43,624 nt of DNA from a virus, in IMG/VR virus record IMGVR_UViG_3300010883_000085, positions 1-43,624 of that record; one strand, 5' to 3'. The notes beneath the pieces were generated by a model that was not told the origin of the DNA, ran no database searches, and worked only from the letters and a program-made list of their open reading frames with translations. A program made the position numbers and the translations under genes. Position 1 is the first letter of the stretch. Each line of letters begins with the position of its first letter. Positions 20,035 to 27,913 of the stretch are shown here, piece after piece.

Positions 20035-21015
20035 CTAAGAGTCAATACTGTGAATTACACCGTGAACCTTCCGACGGTTCGTTGTCAGATTGCCAGCAAA
20101 AATAACCTGAGCGGCTCGATCCTGAATCTGGTCCGGGATCGGCTTCCACTCGGTCATATCGAAGTTCATCTGAGGGTCATACTTCAACCGCAAGAAACGG
20201 GTATTGATGAAGTACATTCTCTCAGCACCTGCATTTGCCGCAGCAGGACTCCAGACCATAGGAATTCCCTTGAATACCTGATGAGTGAAACCGGCATCGG
20301 CCAATTCCTTATTCACGATCTGCTGGTAGGCCAACGAGAGCTCTTCATAATTCTCGTAAGGTACCTGACCTGAAAGAATCAGATCCGGCGTATCCTGGCG
20401 AAGATTATTGGAGCAGAGATTAAGCATGTTAGCCATAACCCCTTGCCCATCAGCAACGAATGTAGTGTAACCAGCTGCAAAATCAACTGTCTGATTCCTC
20501 CACCAACTATAGGTAGCACTGTTAATGCCGCCTGTAGTTCCTGTAGTAGGATCATCAGCAATTAGGTCTACAATACCATTCATCTCCATGCCCGTCTGAG
20601 ATGAAAATAGAGTAGTCTCCATAGTATCAACCAGGGAGTCCCGACTATTCTGCATCTTGGCTAGGGCCAGGTCAATGATCTGGTTTCGGCCACGATTCTG
20701 CTGATCGTCCACGCCAAATCTGACGATGGAATCAGCAAGATATCGCCACTCCCAGATAGCTTCAGTCAGAAACTGATTGTCTGACAAAGGCATCGTAGAA
20801 CCCTTTTGCACCCATCGGACATTTTCCGACTTAGCATAGCGAAGAGGTTCCGCAATAAACCTACCACCAGGGATAGGATCCATATTACCCTTATTCTTCA
20901 TCCAGAAATAAAAGGGCGTAGCGTCATAAATCTGATCCGCTACCTCAGCTTTCATATTCTGCCACGTAGTCGTGTACAGATTATCAATGGATTCAGTTCT
21001 AGTCTGAACAGCCAT
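20035..21015 (-). CDS. Major capsid protein (HK97-fold type)
   Basis: The 326-residue product has the organisation of an HK97-like capsid subunit: an N-terminal helical arm (residues 1-50), a strand pair like the E-loop (GGRFIAEPLRYAKSENVRWV), a long central helix (about 100-150, RNQIIDLALAKMQNSRDSLV) and a C-terminal domain ending in strands. The scaffold gene lies just upstream and the decoration gene just downstream. There is no recognisable prohead protease nearby, so cleavage of the arm is doubtful. Codon use is somewhat more GC-rich than in its neighbours, as expected for the most highly expressed protein. Confidence 0.85.
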   Translation of the reverse strand: MAVQTRTESIDNLYTTTWQNMKAEVADQIYDATPFYFWMKNKGNMDPIPGGRFIAEPLRYAKSENVRWVQKGSTMPLSDNQFLTEAIWEWRYLADSIVRFGVDDQQNRGRNQIIDLALAKMQNSRDSLVDTMETTLFSSQTGMEMNGIVDLIADDPTTGTTGGINSATYSWWRNQTVDFAAGYTTFVADGQGVMANMLNLCSNNLRQDTPDLILSGQVPYENYEELSLAYQQIVNKELADAGFTHQVFKGIPMVWSPAAANAGAERMYFINTRFLRLKYDPQMNFDMTEWKPIPDQIQDRAAQVIFAGNLTTNRRKVHGVIHSIDS

Positions 21016-21028
21016 TTAGTCTAACTCC

Positions 21029-21697
21029 TTAATTTGCTATTTCTTTAATAATTGACTCAAGGCCTAGTTCGTCCCAAGCTGCGTTAGCCGCATCTTTAGC
21101 CTCCATCCTTTCATTCCTACTGGACTTTCCAGAGGTAGGAAGGAGACCTACGAACGGGTCAGGCTCTTGGGGAGCCGTCTCCCTCTTTTCGCCGTCAAGC
21201 CGGGTGACCTTCTCAGGATCCTTAGCTTTAGCGAGGACAAGAGCTTCTTCTACTGAGATAGCCCCTCCCTTTTCTTCCATAATATCTCTAACTTCATTAA
21301 CGAAAGAGTCGAAGTATGCCGTATCATCGTTACGAAGTTTAACAACTTGTTCATCAACCGCTGTACGGGCTGAAGTATTATTCAAATGTTGAATGCCTTC
21401 TGCCAAGGGTCTTAGTCTTTCTTGGAGTCTACTTTCCATCAATCCTATCATACCCTTGTTATCTAGCATCTCAACATCCGTATCCTCTGCAACAGGCCCA
21501 TGGGCTGATGCTTCGGCTTGCGGTGCCGGGGCACTTCCCTGAAGAGAGTCTATTTGTCCCTTGGTGGTCTGTAGCTCCTTGTACATATATCGAAGTGCAT
21601 TTACAATTTCCTCGTTTCCGTGTCCAGGAGCCTTCTGAGGAGTGGCCTGGGGTTGCGGAACTTCGGGTGTAGCTTCAGGTGTGGTTTCGTCTGACAT
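21029..21697 (-). CDS. Capsid scaffolding protein
   Basis: The 222-residue acidic protein has a Pro/Thr/Gln-rich disordered N-terminus (ATPEVPQPQATPQKAPG), a helical coiled-coil middle (LMESRLQERLRPLAEGIQ) and a conserved-looking C-terminal helix ending in Asn. Charge, disorder and helix content, together with its place immediately upstream of the major capsid gene, fit a scaffolding protein that shapes the procapsid and leaves before DNA packaging. Confidence 0.75.
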   Translation of the reverse strand: MSDETTPEATPEVPQPQATPQKAPGHGNEEIVNALRYMYKELQTTKGQIDSLQGSAPAPQAEASAHGPVAEDTDVEMLDNKGMIGLMESRLQERLRPLAEGIQHLNNTSARTAVDEQVVKLRNDDTAYFDSFVNEVRDIMEEKGGAISVEEALVLAKAKDPEKVTRLDGEKRETAPQEPDPFVGLLPTSGKSSRNERMEAKDAANAAWDELGLESIIKEIAN

Positions 21698-21704
21698 GAT
21701 CTTA

Positions 21705-22022
21705 CTATCCCTTCTTGGAATTTAGTTTGGAAACTCGTCTAGCTCTATCTCTTATCAAGAACGCTCTTCGGTACTGCATATTATCTCTTATAAGCAGCCC
21801 GAAATGAATGGAATCCGACTCGGTTAGATCGTAAGAGGGAACATTATTCTTATATGTTATCACAATCTTACCATTAGCTCCTCGTTTTTTCTTATCCGCT
21901 AACTTCTTGGGAGCCGGGGTATTCTTTTCTTCTTTCTTCCTGGGCGGAATCGACGTACTCGCCGTGGGCTTTAGTGTCGAAGACGGAGTCTTCAAGGTAG
22001 ATCGATCTGAGTCCTGAGGCAT
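21705..22022 (-). CDS. Small basic protein overlapping the FmdB gene
   Basis: The roughly 105-residue protein has a Lys/Pro/Ser-rich, apparently disordered first half (PPRKKEEKNTPAPKKLADKKK) and a more ordered Arg-rich second half (SIHFGLLIRDNMQYRRAFLIRDRARR). I chose the ATG at 22022 because AAGGA is 9 nt upstream; the ATG at 22031 is also in frame. Its first 131 bases overlap the end of the FmdB gene in another frame, which is unusually long for this compact genome. The basic second half could bind nucleic acid or the scaffold, but no family is recognised. Confidence 0.55.
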   Translation of the reverse strand: MPQDSDRSTLKTPSSTLKPTASTSIPPRKKEEKNTPAPKKLADKKKRGANGKIVITYKNNVPSYDLTESDSIHFGLLIRDNMQYRRAFLIRDRARRVSKLNSKKG

Positions 22023-22245
22023 CACATGCATTCCTTAATTGTTGTGGAGTATCACAATAAACAGGCTTCGTGCCTACGTTATTGTACCATCCAGTCTTAA
22101 AAAGAGCGACTCTGGGCGCGGATAAGAGGATGGATGCCCCCATGCACCCACAGCCAGGACACGATGTGTCATATCTATCGCTGACAGTATTCGCGCCTTC
22201 ATACTCAAGTCCGCACCCAGAGCATTTATAGTCGTATAGAGGCAT
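21892..22245 (-). CDS. FmdB-like zinc-ribbon protein
   Basis: The 117-residue protein starts MPLYDYKCSGCGLEYE, the signature opening of FmdB-type zinc ribbons, with Cys pairs at 8/11 and 29/32 (CSGC, CPGC) to hold one zinc ion. The ATG at 22245 has GGGGG upstream and overlaps nothing essential. In-frame extension to 22329 exists but would precede this conserved start. FmdB-like ribbons occur next to portal genes in several phages. Its role is not established and may be as a regulator or assembly factor. Confidence 0.75.
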   Translation of the reverse strand: MPLYDYKCSGCGLEYEGANTVSDRYDTSCPGCGCMGASILLSAPRVALFKTGWYNNVGTKPVYCDTPQQLRNACDASGLRSIYLEDSVFDTKAHGEYVDSAQEERRKEYPGSQEVSG

Positions 22246-22249
22246 ATAT

Positions 22250-23986
22250 CTATTGACCCCCTGGACCCCTGGGAGTAGCGCCTCCCTGGGCCGCTCCAAC
22301 TTGGTTGGTGAGAAGGGACGCAAACTCACCCACGTTTAGAGCACTACCAGGGGAACCACCTGCACCACTCTCAGGGGCCGGTAATGCTGCCATGAGGTCA
22401 TCAAGTTGAACCCCCTCCACCTCTGTTAGTAGATACTGGGTTAATTTAACAGGATCTATAAGGGGATTATCTTTTAGTATAGTGTATACCTGAACTGCCT
22501 TCTCTTCCCTGACTTCCCTTGTCTGGGGAGCAGATGAATCAGGATCTATTCTAGCAACATACCTACCAAGATTTAGCGCGGCAGGATTAAATTTAACCCA
22601 GAGTTCTCCTCCTCCTGGCCCTACCAACTCCACTACTTGCTCACCCTGCCAGAAATCGAACAAAGTCTCGTTAATCATATTCATAGAATTAACCAACATA
22701 TCTGCTACGTCCTGCCGACGTTCGTCAATCCTAACTTCGGAACCCTGTTGGACAATGGATGCCTCAGTGGCCGAGGTATCACCTCGACGGGACTGAAAGT
22801 CTCCCAACTGGTTCCGAGAAAATCCTAGCGTCTCCCGGATATTAGTCATAACATCATTCTTATTCTGGATAAGCGTAGCTATGATATTAATATCGTGGGA
22901 GAGGTAAGTAACATCGGAGAGTTCTCCGGCTACTTTAATAACTGCCTGTACATCCTCAGATTGAAGTAACTCAATCTTATCATCACTCAGGACACCTTCC
23001 TTAGCAAGTATCTTGGCATACAGGGTCCTGCGATGCTTCATGAGTTGGGTATTGATCTCATTGATCTCCCGCTGCATGGGCTCGAGAATTTTCATGTCTG
23101 AGATACACCAGAAGTATTCATCATCTGGATTAAATTGTACTGGAAAGTAGTTGAATCCTGTATTTAATCCCAGGAAATAATCATCTTCTTGTAGCAGAAC
23201 CGCCCCTCCCATATTGGAGTAGGGGGCAAGAAGGAAAACTTGATTAGTCTTAGCATCTCGAACTTCACATAGGTCTATCATGCTAACAGGGGTATACTCC
23301 CCACTTCCAAAGTCACTAATACCCTCAACTGCAGTACCTACAAGATTACCAGTATTCTTTAGCCGAGGATCATTCTGTACATCATGAAGAGGTCGTCGAC
23401 TCCACTCGGCCACCCACCGGCAGTCCCTCCACGCGCCAGCCCCAGCGGGGACTATCATATCCTTAGGATGGATAGATCTAAACCAAGGCTCTCCAGGATT
23501 TACATTAGGATCATACTCAAATCGCTCAGTGAGGCCCCCAGATATCTTCTCTGGACCATCCGTCCCAGGACCTGAAGTAGATTGTATACTGGAACCATAT
23601 CCAATCTTAGCAAAGCCAGTACCGAACATATATGTATTTTGAACGATCTTCTTAATCTCTCGTTTAATACCCATACGCTTCATTAGCTTATTATCTATAC
23701 GATTAACTATCATGGCAAACGCCACGTTTAGATTGCCCGGTTGTCCTGGACTAACGGAGACAGCAGGGTTATTAAAATACACCCTCGGGATAGTGGCTCG
23801 AAGCATAGAGAAAGATACATTGACCGGGAGAACACCGCTATCCCAGTTTCCTCTATATGCACTACGCCACTTATGCCAATTAGCTTCGTAGGCATACTTC
23901 TTCCTAAACTCTTTCCCGGCACGGACCTGATCCATCCACCAAGAAGGGTCTACTTTACCTCCGGGACTGTATCCCTCAATGGCCAT
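22250..23986 (-). CDS. Portal protein
   Basis: The 578-residue product has the size and layout of a podovirus portal. The N-terminal helical region (WHKWRSAYRGNWDSGVLPVNVSF style) is followed by an alpha/beta wing with KDMIVPAGAGAWRDCRWVAEW. Next comes a long helical stem segment (MKILEPMQREINEINTQLMKHRR), and a helical crown ends in a Gly/Ala/Gln tail. It would form the dodecameric channel at one capsid vertex through which the terminase pumps DNA. The gene order terminase, portal, scaffold and capsid supports this. Its start overlaps the upstream small gene by 11 nt. Confidence 0.85.
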   Translation of the reverse strand: MAIEGYSPGGKVDPSWWMDQVRAGKEFRKKYAYEANWHKWRSAYRGNWDSGVLPVNVSFSMLRATIPRVYFNNPAVSVSPGQPGNLNVAFAMIVNRIDNKLMKRMGIKREIKKIVQNTYMFGTGFAKIGYGSSIQSTSGPGTDGPEKISGGLTERFEYDPNVNPGEPWFRSIHPKDMIVPAGAGAWRDCRWVAEWSRRPLHDVQNDPRLKNTGNLVGTAVEGISDFGSGEYTPVSMIDLCEVRDAKTNQVFLLAPYSNMGGAVLLQEDDYFLGLNTGFNYFPVQFNPDDEYFWCISDMKILEPMQREINEINTQLMKHRRTLYAKILAKEGVLSDDKIELLQSEDVQAVIKVAGELSDVTYLSHDINIIATLIQNKNDVMTNIRETLGFSRNQLGDFQSRRGDTSATEASIVQQGSEVRIDERRQDVADMLVNSMNMINETLFDFWQGEQVVELVGPGGGELWVKFNPAALNLGRYVARIDPDSSAPQTREVREEKAVQVYTILKDNPLIDPVKLTQYLLTEVEGVQLDDLMAALPAPESGAGGSPGSALNVGEFASLLTNQVGAAQGGATPRGPGGQ

Positions 23987-24314
23987 TCCGACTCCACCAC
24001 CGGCGCTTAATTATTTTCTTTTGGAGGATAGATTCAGGTTTAAGACCTGCCCCTATCAGATTAGAGACCACTTGGCTCAAAGACACAGCAGATCCATTAA
24101 ACCTACGCAGGACATCTGAATACTTCTTATGAAGTCTATCATCTAGTATAACCAGATCTGCGTGAGTTATAGCACCTACCCAGTCCCCAAACATACCCTC
24201 TACCTCAGGGGGCATATCACTGGATATGGAATATCTAACCACAGTATGTCCGTTATCAGACATTGTGCTTTCTAAATCCTCCATACCCTCATCAGTCACT
24301 AACAAAACATACAT
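23976..24314 (-). CDS. Small pre-ATP-grasp-like protein, unknown role
   Basis: The 112-residue product begins MYVLLVTDEG with SDNGHTVVRYSIS and later ADLVILDDR. This beta-alpha-beta pattern, ending in a buried Asp pair, resembles the N-terminal domain of PurD-type ATP-grasp enzymes or a Rossmann-like receiver fold. The catalytic ATP-grasp domain is missing, so it is not an enzyme of that type on its own. The C-terminus is basic (KKIIKRRWWSRNG). It lies between the large terminase and portal genes and may bind a nucleotide or another protein. Confidence 0.6.
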   Translation of the reverse strand: MYVLLVTDEGMEDLESTMSDNGHTVVRYSISSDMPPEVEGMFGDWVGAITHADLVILDDRLHKKYSDVLRRFNGSAVSLSQVVSNLIGAGLKPESILQKKIIKRRWWSRNGH

Positions 24315-24333
24315 CCCTTTTTACCCTTGTCCC

Positions 24334-25926
24334 TCAATGAATTAAAGTATCCTTAACAGGAAACCCGTCCCGATTACCTTGCATTTCTTTAAGAATAGTG
24401 TTAAAAGTAAAAGGACCATACTCTCTCTGGGCAGGAGAAGGTTTACCAGCGGCTGCTATCATAGAGGCATTATTTATACCTGTTGCTGCACATGCCAGAG
24501 CCATAACGCAGTCATCATCACAGCCACCTTGGGCCGCCATACGTCCATTGGGATGTTCTATAAACGTAGACAACTGATCCCGAAGAAGAGGACTAAAGAT
24601 AGTAAGTCCACCCAAATCCGGGTCTCGGGCCAATATAGCCCGAAGCCTCCCGATCATTAAAGGCTTACTTCGAACAGTAGTCCTATACCCCAGATTGTGC
24701 AGTCGTCTTTCCTCAACTGAACTACTGGAGGAAGGAGTCCTATGTAATCTATGCGACGGGTATATCTTACTCAACGTAGCCAGGGTTAAGATACCATGAT
24801 TATTGGACTCAACCACAAAATAAGGATTATGAAAATCTTTTAGGATAGAAACACACTTATGGGCGAATGCCTCGGGGTCCAGTGCGTTATTTGTATATTC
24901 GAGAACCTGCTCCATAGTCTCTACACAAATAATAGATATAACACTAGAGTCCTTCTCAACACCACCTGATACATCAGCCCCGGCGGCATATGTAGAAGTT
25001 CTATTAGGATGCCCGTTGAGTACCCGAGTCTTATTATCCACCTCGACCCACTCAGGAGATGTCACATGATTAACCTTGTGAAATACACTCTGAGAAGAGG
25101 CCTGAAAGCACTCATCCAGGGTCATGGGATATTCTTGCATGAATGATCTTAGATCGTAATCCAATTCCTCCAGCTTAATACGTCTCCACGCTAACTGCTC
25201 TGGAGTAAGGATACCAGACAACTTATCCTCTTTCAGATCTATATCCAACCTATCCATGAAATCTGCCTTCTCGGCATCACTCAAGGCATAGGAATATTCA
25301 GGGAAGGTATGCCACGGGAGAAAATGACAGGCCCACTGAGAGGCTCCTTGATACGCCCGGAAGCATCTTCGATGATAATCGTTAAAACCATTCCCCGTGG
25401 ATTCTATGGCTATCTCACCATGTCCCATCGGGACTGCCTGAAAGAGGCCCCGAATCAACTCCTGGGGCTTAGGCCAATAGGCATATTCTGAACAGTGGAG
25501 GTGAGTGATAGTATCCCCTCGTCCAAACTTACGAGAACCTGCAGTCCCGATATAAAACATAGAGTCATTCTTAGGAAAAGTAATAAGATTAGCCGAGCTA
25601 TTATGAATAGCAGGGGCAGGGCCCCTAAAATGGTTAATGTAATACTTTACCTTAGAAAGCATCCGCTGAGTAGATTCCTGATCGTGGGATATAACCACGG
25701 CCTTGGTATTCCTCTTACCTAGACAAGCGATAAGATAACGAGCCAGGAAATAGGAAGAGACTCCTTCCTGACGAGCTTTGGGAACTAAGTCCCGTCCCGT
25801 TAGATTCTTGTCGAGGGTACGCTGAGCATCATTCAGTTCAAAATCTACGTCATCTCCATGCTTGTCAGAGATACGTAGAAGATTCTGAATGGCAAACCCT
25901 TCGGTTGTAAGCCCCTCGTTATCCAA
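24334..25926 (-). CDS. terL: Terminase large subunit
   Basis: The 530-residue motor protein packages DNA through the portal. An ATPase P-loop variant is at residues 49-59 (PKARQEGVSSY), and a Walker B-like acidic pair is in HCSEYAYW near 145-151. The RNase H-like nuclease domain has its acidic residues at D318 (GADVSGG), E373 (VVESNNHG) and D470-472 (GGCDDDC). Start is TTG at 25926, with GAGG 9 nt upstream; this GAGG overlaps copy b of the 13 bp motif. Small terminase lies directly upstream. Termini are not deducible from the sequence, but the seamless overlap of the contig ends suggests headful packaging with circularly permuted ends. Confidence 0.9.
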   Translation of the reverse strand: MDNEGLTTEGFAIQNLLRISDKHGDDVDFELNDAQRTLDKNLTGRDLVPKARQEGVSSYFLARYLIACLGKRNTKAVVISHDQESTQRMLSKVKYYINHFRGPAPAIHNSSANLITFPKNDSMFYIGTAGSRKFGRGDTITHLHCSEYAYWPKPQELIRGLFQAVPMGHGEIAIESTGNGFNDYHRRCFRAYQGASQWACHFLPWHTFPEYSYALSDAEKADFMDRLDIDLKEDKLSGILTPEQLAWRRIKLEELDYDLRSFMQEYPMTLDECFQASSQSVFHKVNHVTSPEWVEVDNKTRVLNGHPNRTSTYAAGADVSGGVEKDSSVISIICVETMEQVLEYTNNALDPEAFAHKCVSILKDFHNPYFVVESNNHGILTLATLSKIYPSHRLHRTPSSSSSVEERRLHNLGYRTTVRSKPLMIGRLRAILARDPDLGGLTIFSPLLRDQLSTFIEHPNGRMAAQGGCDDDCVMALACAATGINNASMIAAAGKPSPAQREYGPFTFNTILKEMQGNRDGFPVKDTLIH

Positions 25927-25936
25927 TTAACTAAAC

Positions 25937-25949
25937 CTCAATTATTGAA
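25937..25949 (-). promoter_or_regulatory. Oriented 13 bp motif, copy b
   Basis: On the minus strand this reads TTCAATAATTGAG, 12 of 13 matches. It spans the stop codon of the small terminase gene and ends in the GAGG that serves as ribosome site of the large terminase gene, so cleavage or initiation here would set the ratio of the two subunits. Confidence 0.55.
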
Positions 25950-26442
25950 CGACGCTAAGTTCCCTATCAGCAATTCTTCGCAACTTCTGCTTACCGATAG
26001 TAATGTTAATCTTACCGTCCCCTTCGATCTTATAAATCTCCTGCACTATATCTTCTGCGGTGCCTTGCATGACTTCCGCAGGCTTATCCATCTTACCCTG
26101 GCTCTTCAGGATAATCTTAGCGGCCTCCAGAGCACACCGCATATCCTCGCCTTCCATAGCATATTTTAAGGTATCAATAGCGGGGCCCTGGAGAGCCTTA
26201 AGCCGAAGATCATAATGGGAGACAGCCTGCTCGATAACTTCCTTGGAACGCGGATTGTTAACTATGGCACTGACAGTGGAAGGGGCACAACCCAGAGCGG
26301 TGGCAATCTGGGTGGGGGAGTGCCCCTGTAGGTATAATGCAAGCATTCTCTTATGTCGAATAGAGTATCTCTTAAGAGGCTTAGCACTAGACTCTTTAAT
26401 AGTTAAGGAGATAGGAAGTAGGGAATCAGTATTAAGGGCCAT
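25942..26442 (-). CDS. terS: Terminase small subunit
   Basis: The 166-residue product has a helix-turn-helix at about residues 30-65 (MLALYLQGHSPTQIATALG, PSTVSAIVNN), then a helical oligomerisation region and a short strand-rich tail. This is the usual architecture of small terminases, which recognise the packaging site and load the large subunit. The adjacent large terminase gene follows after 15 nt. The ATG at 26442 is in a TAATG overlap with the previous gene. Confidence 0.8.
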   Translation of the reverse strand: MALNTDSLLPISLTIKESSAKPLKRYSIRHKRMLALYLQGHSPTQIATALGCAPSTVSAIVNNPRSKEVIEQAVSHYDLRLKALQGPAIDTLKYAMEGEDMRCALEAAKIILKSQGKMDKPAEVMQGTAEDIVQEIYKIEGDGKINITIGKQKLRRIADRELSVVQ

Positions 26443-27119
26443 TACCTGAAGTACCTGTTTCCACTACCAAATAGGATATCGGTAAGCATTTGTGATTGAT
26501 CCTGCGCGTAGCCGGGAGCTTGTCCAGATCCTATCCCAGGTTGCATACCTGTGGGAGGCATCCAACTACCACCCCCTTGCATAGGCTGAGATTGAGCACC
26601 TAGTCCGGTCATAGGAGGAATATTTGCCTGGGCCTCTTTTAACTGACCTGCTAACTCAGGACTTATGCCAAGAGCTTTTCCGAAACTATCTTCGGCACTT
26701 TGAACAGCCCTGGCATATCCCGCAAGGGCACCTGCTATCCCGTCCTCTTCCTCATCCTCATCAAGAGGGAGATTTAGGGCAGGGAAGTTAGAAGGATTTG
26801 AACTATTGGCGGCCCATCCTCCTGAAGTCTCCGGTGAGCCCCCGCCAGGATATGAATTATACATCTGAATGTTAGCGAGATCTTGCAGCATCATGGGAGT
26901 AATCTGATTACCCGAAACAGTGCTTCCCACAGGACCACCTGATCCGCTTATATCGGGAGCATTGGCCCCTTGACCAGACGTAACTCCTTTTTGTCCTTGC
27001 TGTCCCCCAGTAGCGCCACCTAAGGCCTTGCCCAGGGCACTGCCACCTAAGGCCTTACTGGCTCCGGCGACAGCACCGCCCGCGCCTCCTAACGCACTTA
27101 GTATTGCTCCCCAAGCCAT
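26442..27119 (-). CDS. Gly-rich late protein, unknown
   Basis: The 225-residue product is highly Gly/Ala/Ser/Gln/Pro-rich. It has a small hydrophobic N-terminus (AILSALGGAGGAVAGASKALGG), a disordered middle, one acidic helix (DEDEEEDGIAG) and a helix at about 130-170. It has no known domain. Position as second gene of the late operon, before small terminase, suggests a head or internal component. The Gly/Ala N-terminus could insert in membranes. Confidence 0.55.
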   Translation of the reverse strand: MAWGAILSALGGAGGAVAGASKALGGSALGKALGGATGGQQGQKGVTSGQGANAPDISGSGGPVGSTVSGNQITPMMLQDLANIQMYNSYPGGGSPETSGGWAANSSNPSNFPALNLPLDEDEEEDGIAGALAGYARAVQSAEDSFGKALGISPELAGQLKEAQANIPPMTGLGAQSQPMQGGGSWMPPTGMQPGIGSGQAPGYAQDQSQMLTDILFGSGNRYFR

Positions 27120-27122
27120 AAC

Positions 27123-27443
27123 TTACCCCTTTTTATTAGGATTACCAGACATAACGCCTGCTTTACCGGGGCTCTTCAAATTACTTGCAGGAGAGCCATC
27201 CGAGGCATGAGAGAGGGGTCCCGGGTTAGGACCGCTAGTGCTTACTGAGCCCTTGGCATACGTACCCGGCCCGCCTGAGGTATCCAGAGAACCCCTGCCG
27301 CCTCTCATGGTACCGTTCCCCATAGGATCCGAAAACTTCTTCTTACCCATAATAGTATTACCTACCTTAGTGTGATTACCAAAAATCTGTTTCATTCCTA
27401 CTAAGCCAAGAGGCATAGGAGGACGGAGCACTTTAACACTCAT
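27123..27443 (-). CDS. First gene of the late operon, low-complexity basic protein
   Basis: The 106-residue Gly/Ser/Pro/Lys-rich product has short Met-Gly-x spaced units (MGKKKFSDPMGNGTMRGG) and looks disordered. No domain is recognised. Its tail (SGNPNKKG) resembles the M-x-PNNK units that the 30 bp repeats at 27740-27859 would encode on the other strand, which may be coincidence. ATG at 27443 opens the long leftward operon, after a leader of about 140 nt with clear secondary structure. Confidence 0.55.
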   Translation of the reverse strand: MSVKVLRPPMPLGLVGMKQIFGNHTKVGNTIMGKKKFSDPMGNGTMRGGRGSLDTSGGPGTYAKGSVSTSGPNPGPLSHASDGSPASNLKSPGKAGVMSGNPNKKG

Positions 27444-27530
27444 TTACACATGGTACCAGACGTATCCATGCTAAACAATGTTTTAATGCGGTTCTAAGGA
27501 ATAAACGTCGGGATACATAATAATGATGGA

Positions 27531-27609
27531 AGGTCAATCCTCCACGTGCCGCAAAGCGGCTATCCGGGGCTGACCTCCCCATACTAACATTCTCGAAGTA
27601 AACAATCAA
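27531..27609 (-). promoter_or_regulatory. Candidate late promoter and structured leader
   Basis: On the minus strand TTGATT (27609-27604) and TAGTAT (27586-27581) are spaced by 17 nt, a weak sigma70-like pair whose -35 element overlaps motif copy c. The RNA that would start near 27575 begins with nested stems: AGGTCA pairs with TGACCT (27571-27576 with 27531-27536), enclosing a perfect GCCGC-loop-GCGGC hairpin (27548-27560). A GGGG/CCCC hairpin (27566-27580) competes with the outer stem, so the leader could switch between two shapes. Confidence 0.4.
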
Positions 27610-27617
27610 TTATTGAA
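27605..27617 (-). promoter_or_regulatory. Oriented 13 bp motif, copy c
   Basis: On the minus strand it reads TTCAATAATTGAT. Directly upstream is an 11 bp perfect inverted repeat, and the motif shares the GTTC end of that repeat. This copy lies in non-coding sequence at the head of the late operon, so its conservation is not caused by protein coding. Confidence 0.55.
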
Positions 27618-27646
27618 CGTTACTAATCCGTTCTCTAGTAACGTTC
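27615..27646. repeat. Perfect 11 bp inverted repeat
   Basis: GAACGTTACTA (27615-27625) and TAGTAACGTTC (27636-27646) are exact complements with a 10 nt spacer. The arm overlaps the end of motif copy c. It can act as an operator for a dimeric protein or as an RNA hairpin. Confidence 0.75.
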
Positions 27647-27682
27647 GGTAAAATCTAGTCCATTTGAGACATGGGTTAGAAA

Positions 27683-27707
27683 GGGCAGGGGGGTGGGGGA
27701 GGGGGGG
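27683..27707 (+). other. G-quadruplex-forming tract
   Basis: The plus strand has four G runs of 3, 6, 5 and 7 bases with connecting loops of 2, 1 and 1 bases. This fits the standard G-quadruplex rule, and the short loops predict high stability. It lies in the non-coding divide between the two transcription directions, so it can influence replication or leftward transcription, in which the C-rich strand is the coding-sense strand. Confidence 0.75.
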
Positions 27708-27715
27708 TGCGGCGG

Positions 27716-27733
27716 TAGTTAGGTACCTAACTA
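27716..27733. promoter_or_regulatory. 18 bp perfect palindrome (operator-like)
   Basis: TAGTTAGGTACCTAACTA is its own reverse complement over all 18 bases, with no spacer. Perfect palindromes of this length in a non-coding divide are usually binding sites for a homodimeric DNA-binding protein. It sits 8 nt from the G tract and 6 nt before the 30 bp repeats. Confidence 0.65.
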
Positions 27734-27739
27734 AATTAT

Positions 27740-27859
27740 ATGTCTCCTAATGGTAAGGGGCCTAGTAGTATGGCCCCTAATAATAAATTAGTAAATAATA
27801 TGGCACCTAATAATCCATTAGTAAATAGTATGGCCCCTAATAATAAAGGGCGAAAGAAT
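27740..27859. repeat. Four tandem 30 bp repeats
   Basis: Four contiguous 30 bp units start at 27740, 27770, 27800 and 27830, each beginning ATG(G/T)C(C/T)CCTAAT or a close variant. The frame stays open on the plus strand and would give Met-(A/S)-Pro-Asn-x-K type units, but no ribosome site precedes the first ATG and the frame then runs antisense into a better gene. I read it as a DNA repeat (iteron-like or protein-binding), with a repeat peptide as the alternative. Confidence 0.65.
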
Positions 27860-27913
27860 GGGATGGCACAATCTTTGCACCACCCCACTCTTTACGTTGG
27901 CATGCTCTTTGCT

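Noticed and set aside
7016-27443. Phage-encoded RNA polymerase in the structural arm
   Set aside because: No protein has the single-subunit or multi-subunit RNA polymerase motifs; the large proteins are virion components.
27740-27859. CRISPR array from the 30 bp repeats
   Set aside because: The units are contiguous, with no unique spacers, and no cas1 or cas2 is present; the Cas4-like nuclease belongs to a recombination unit.
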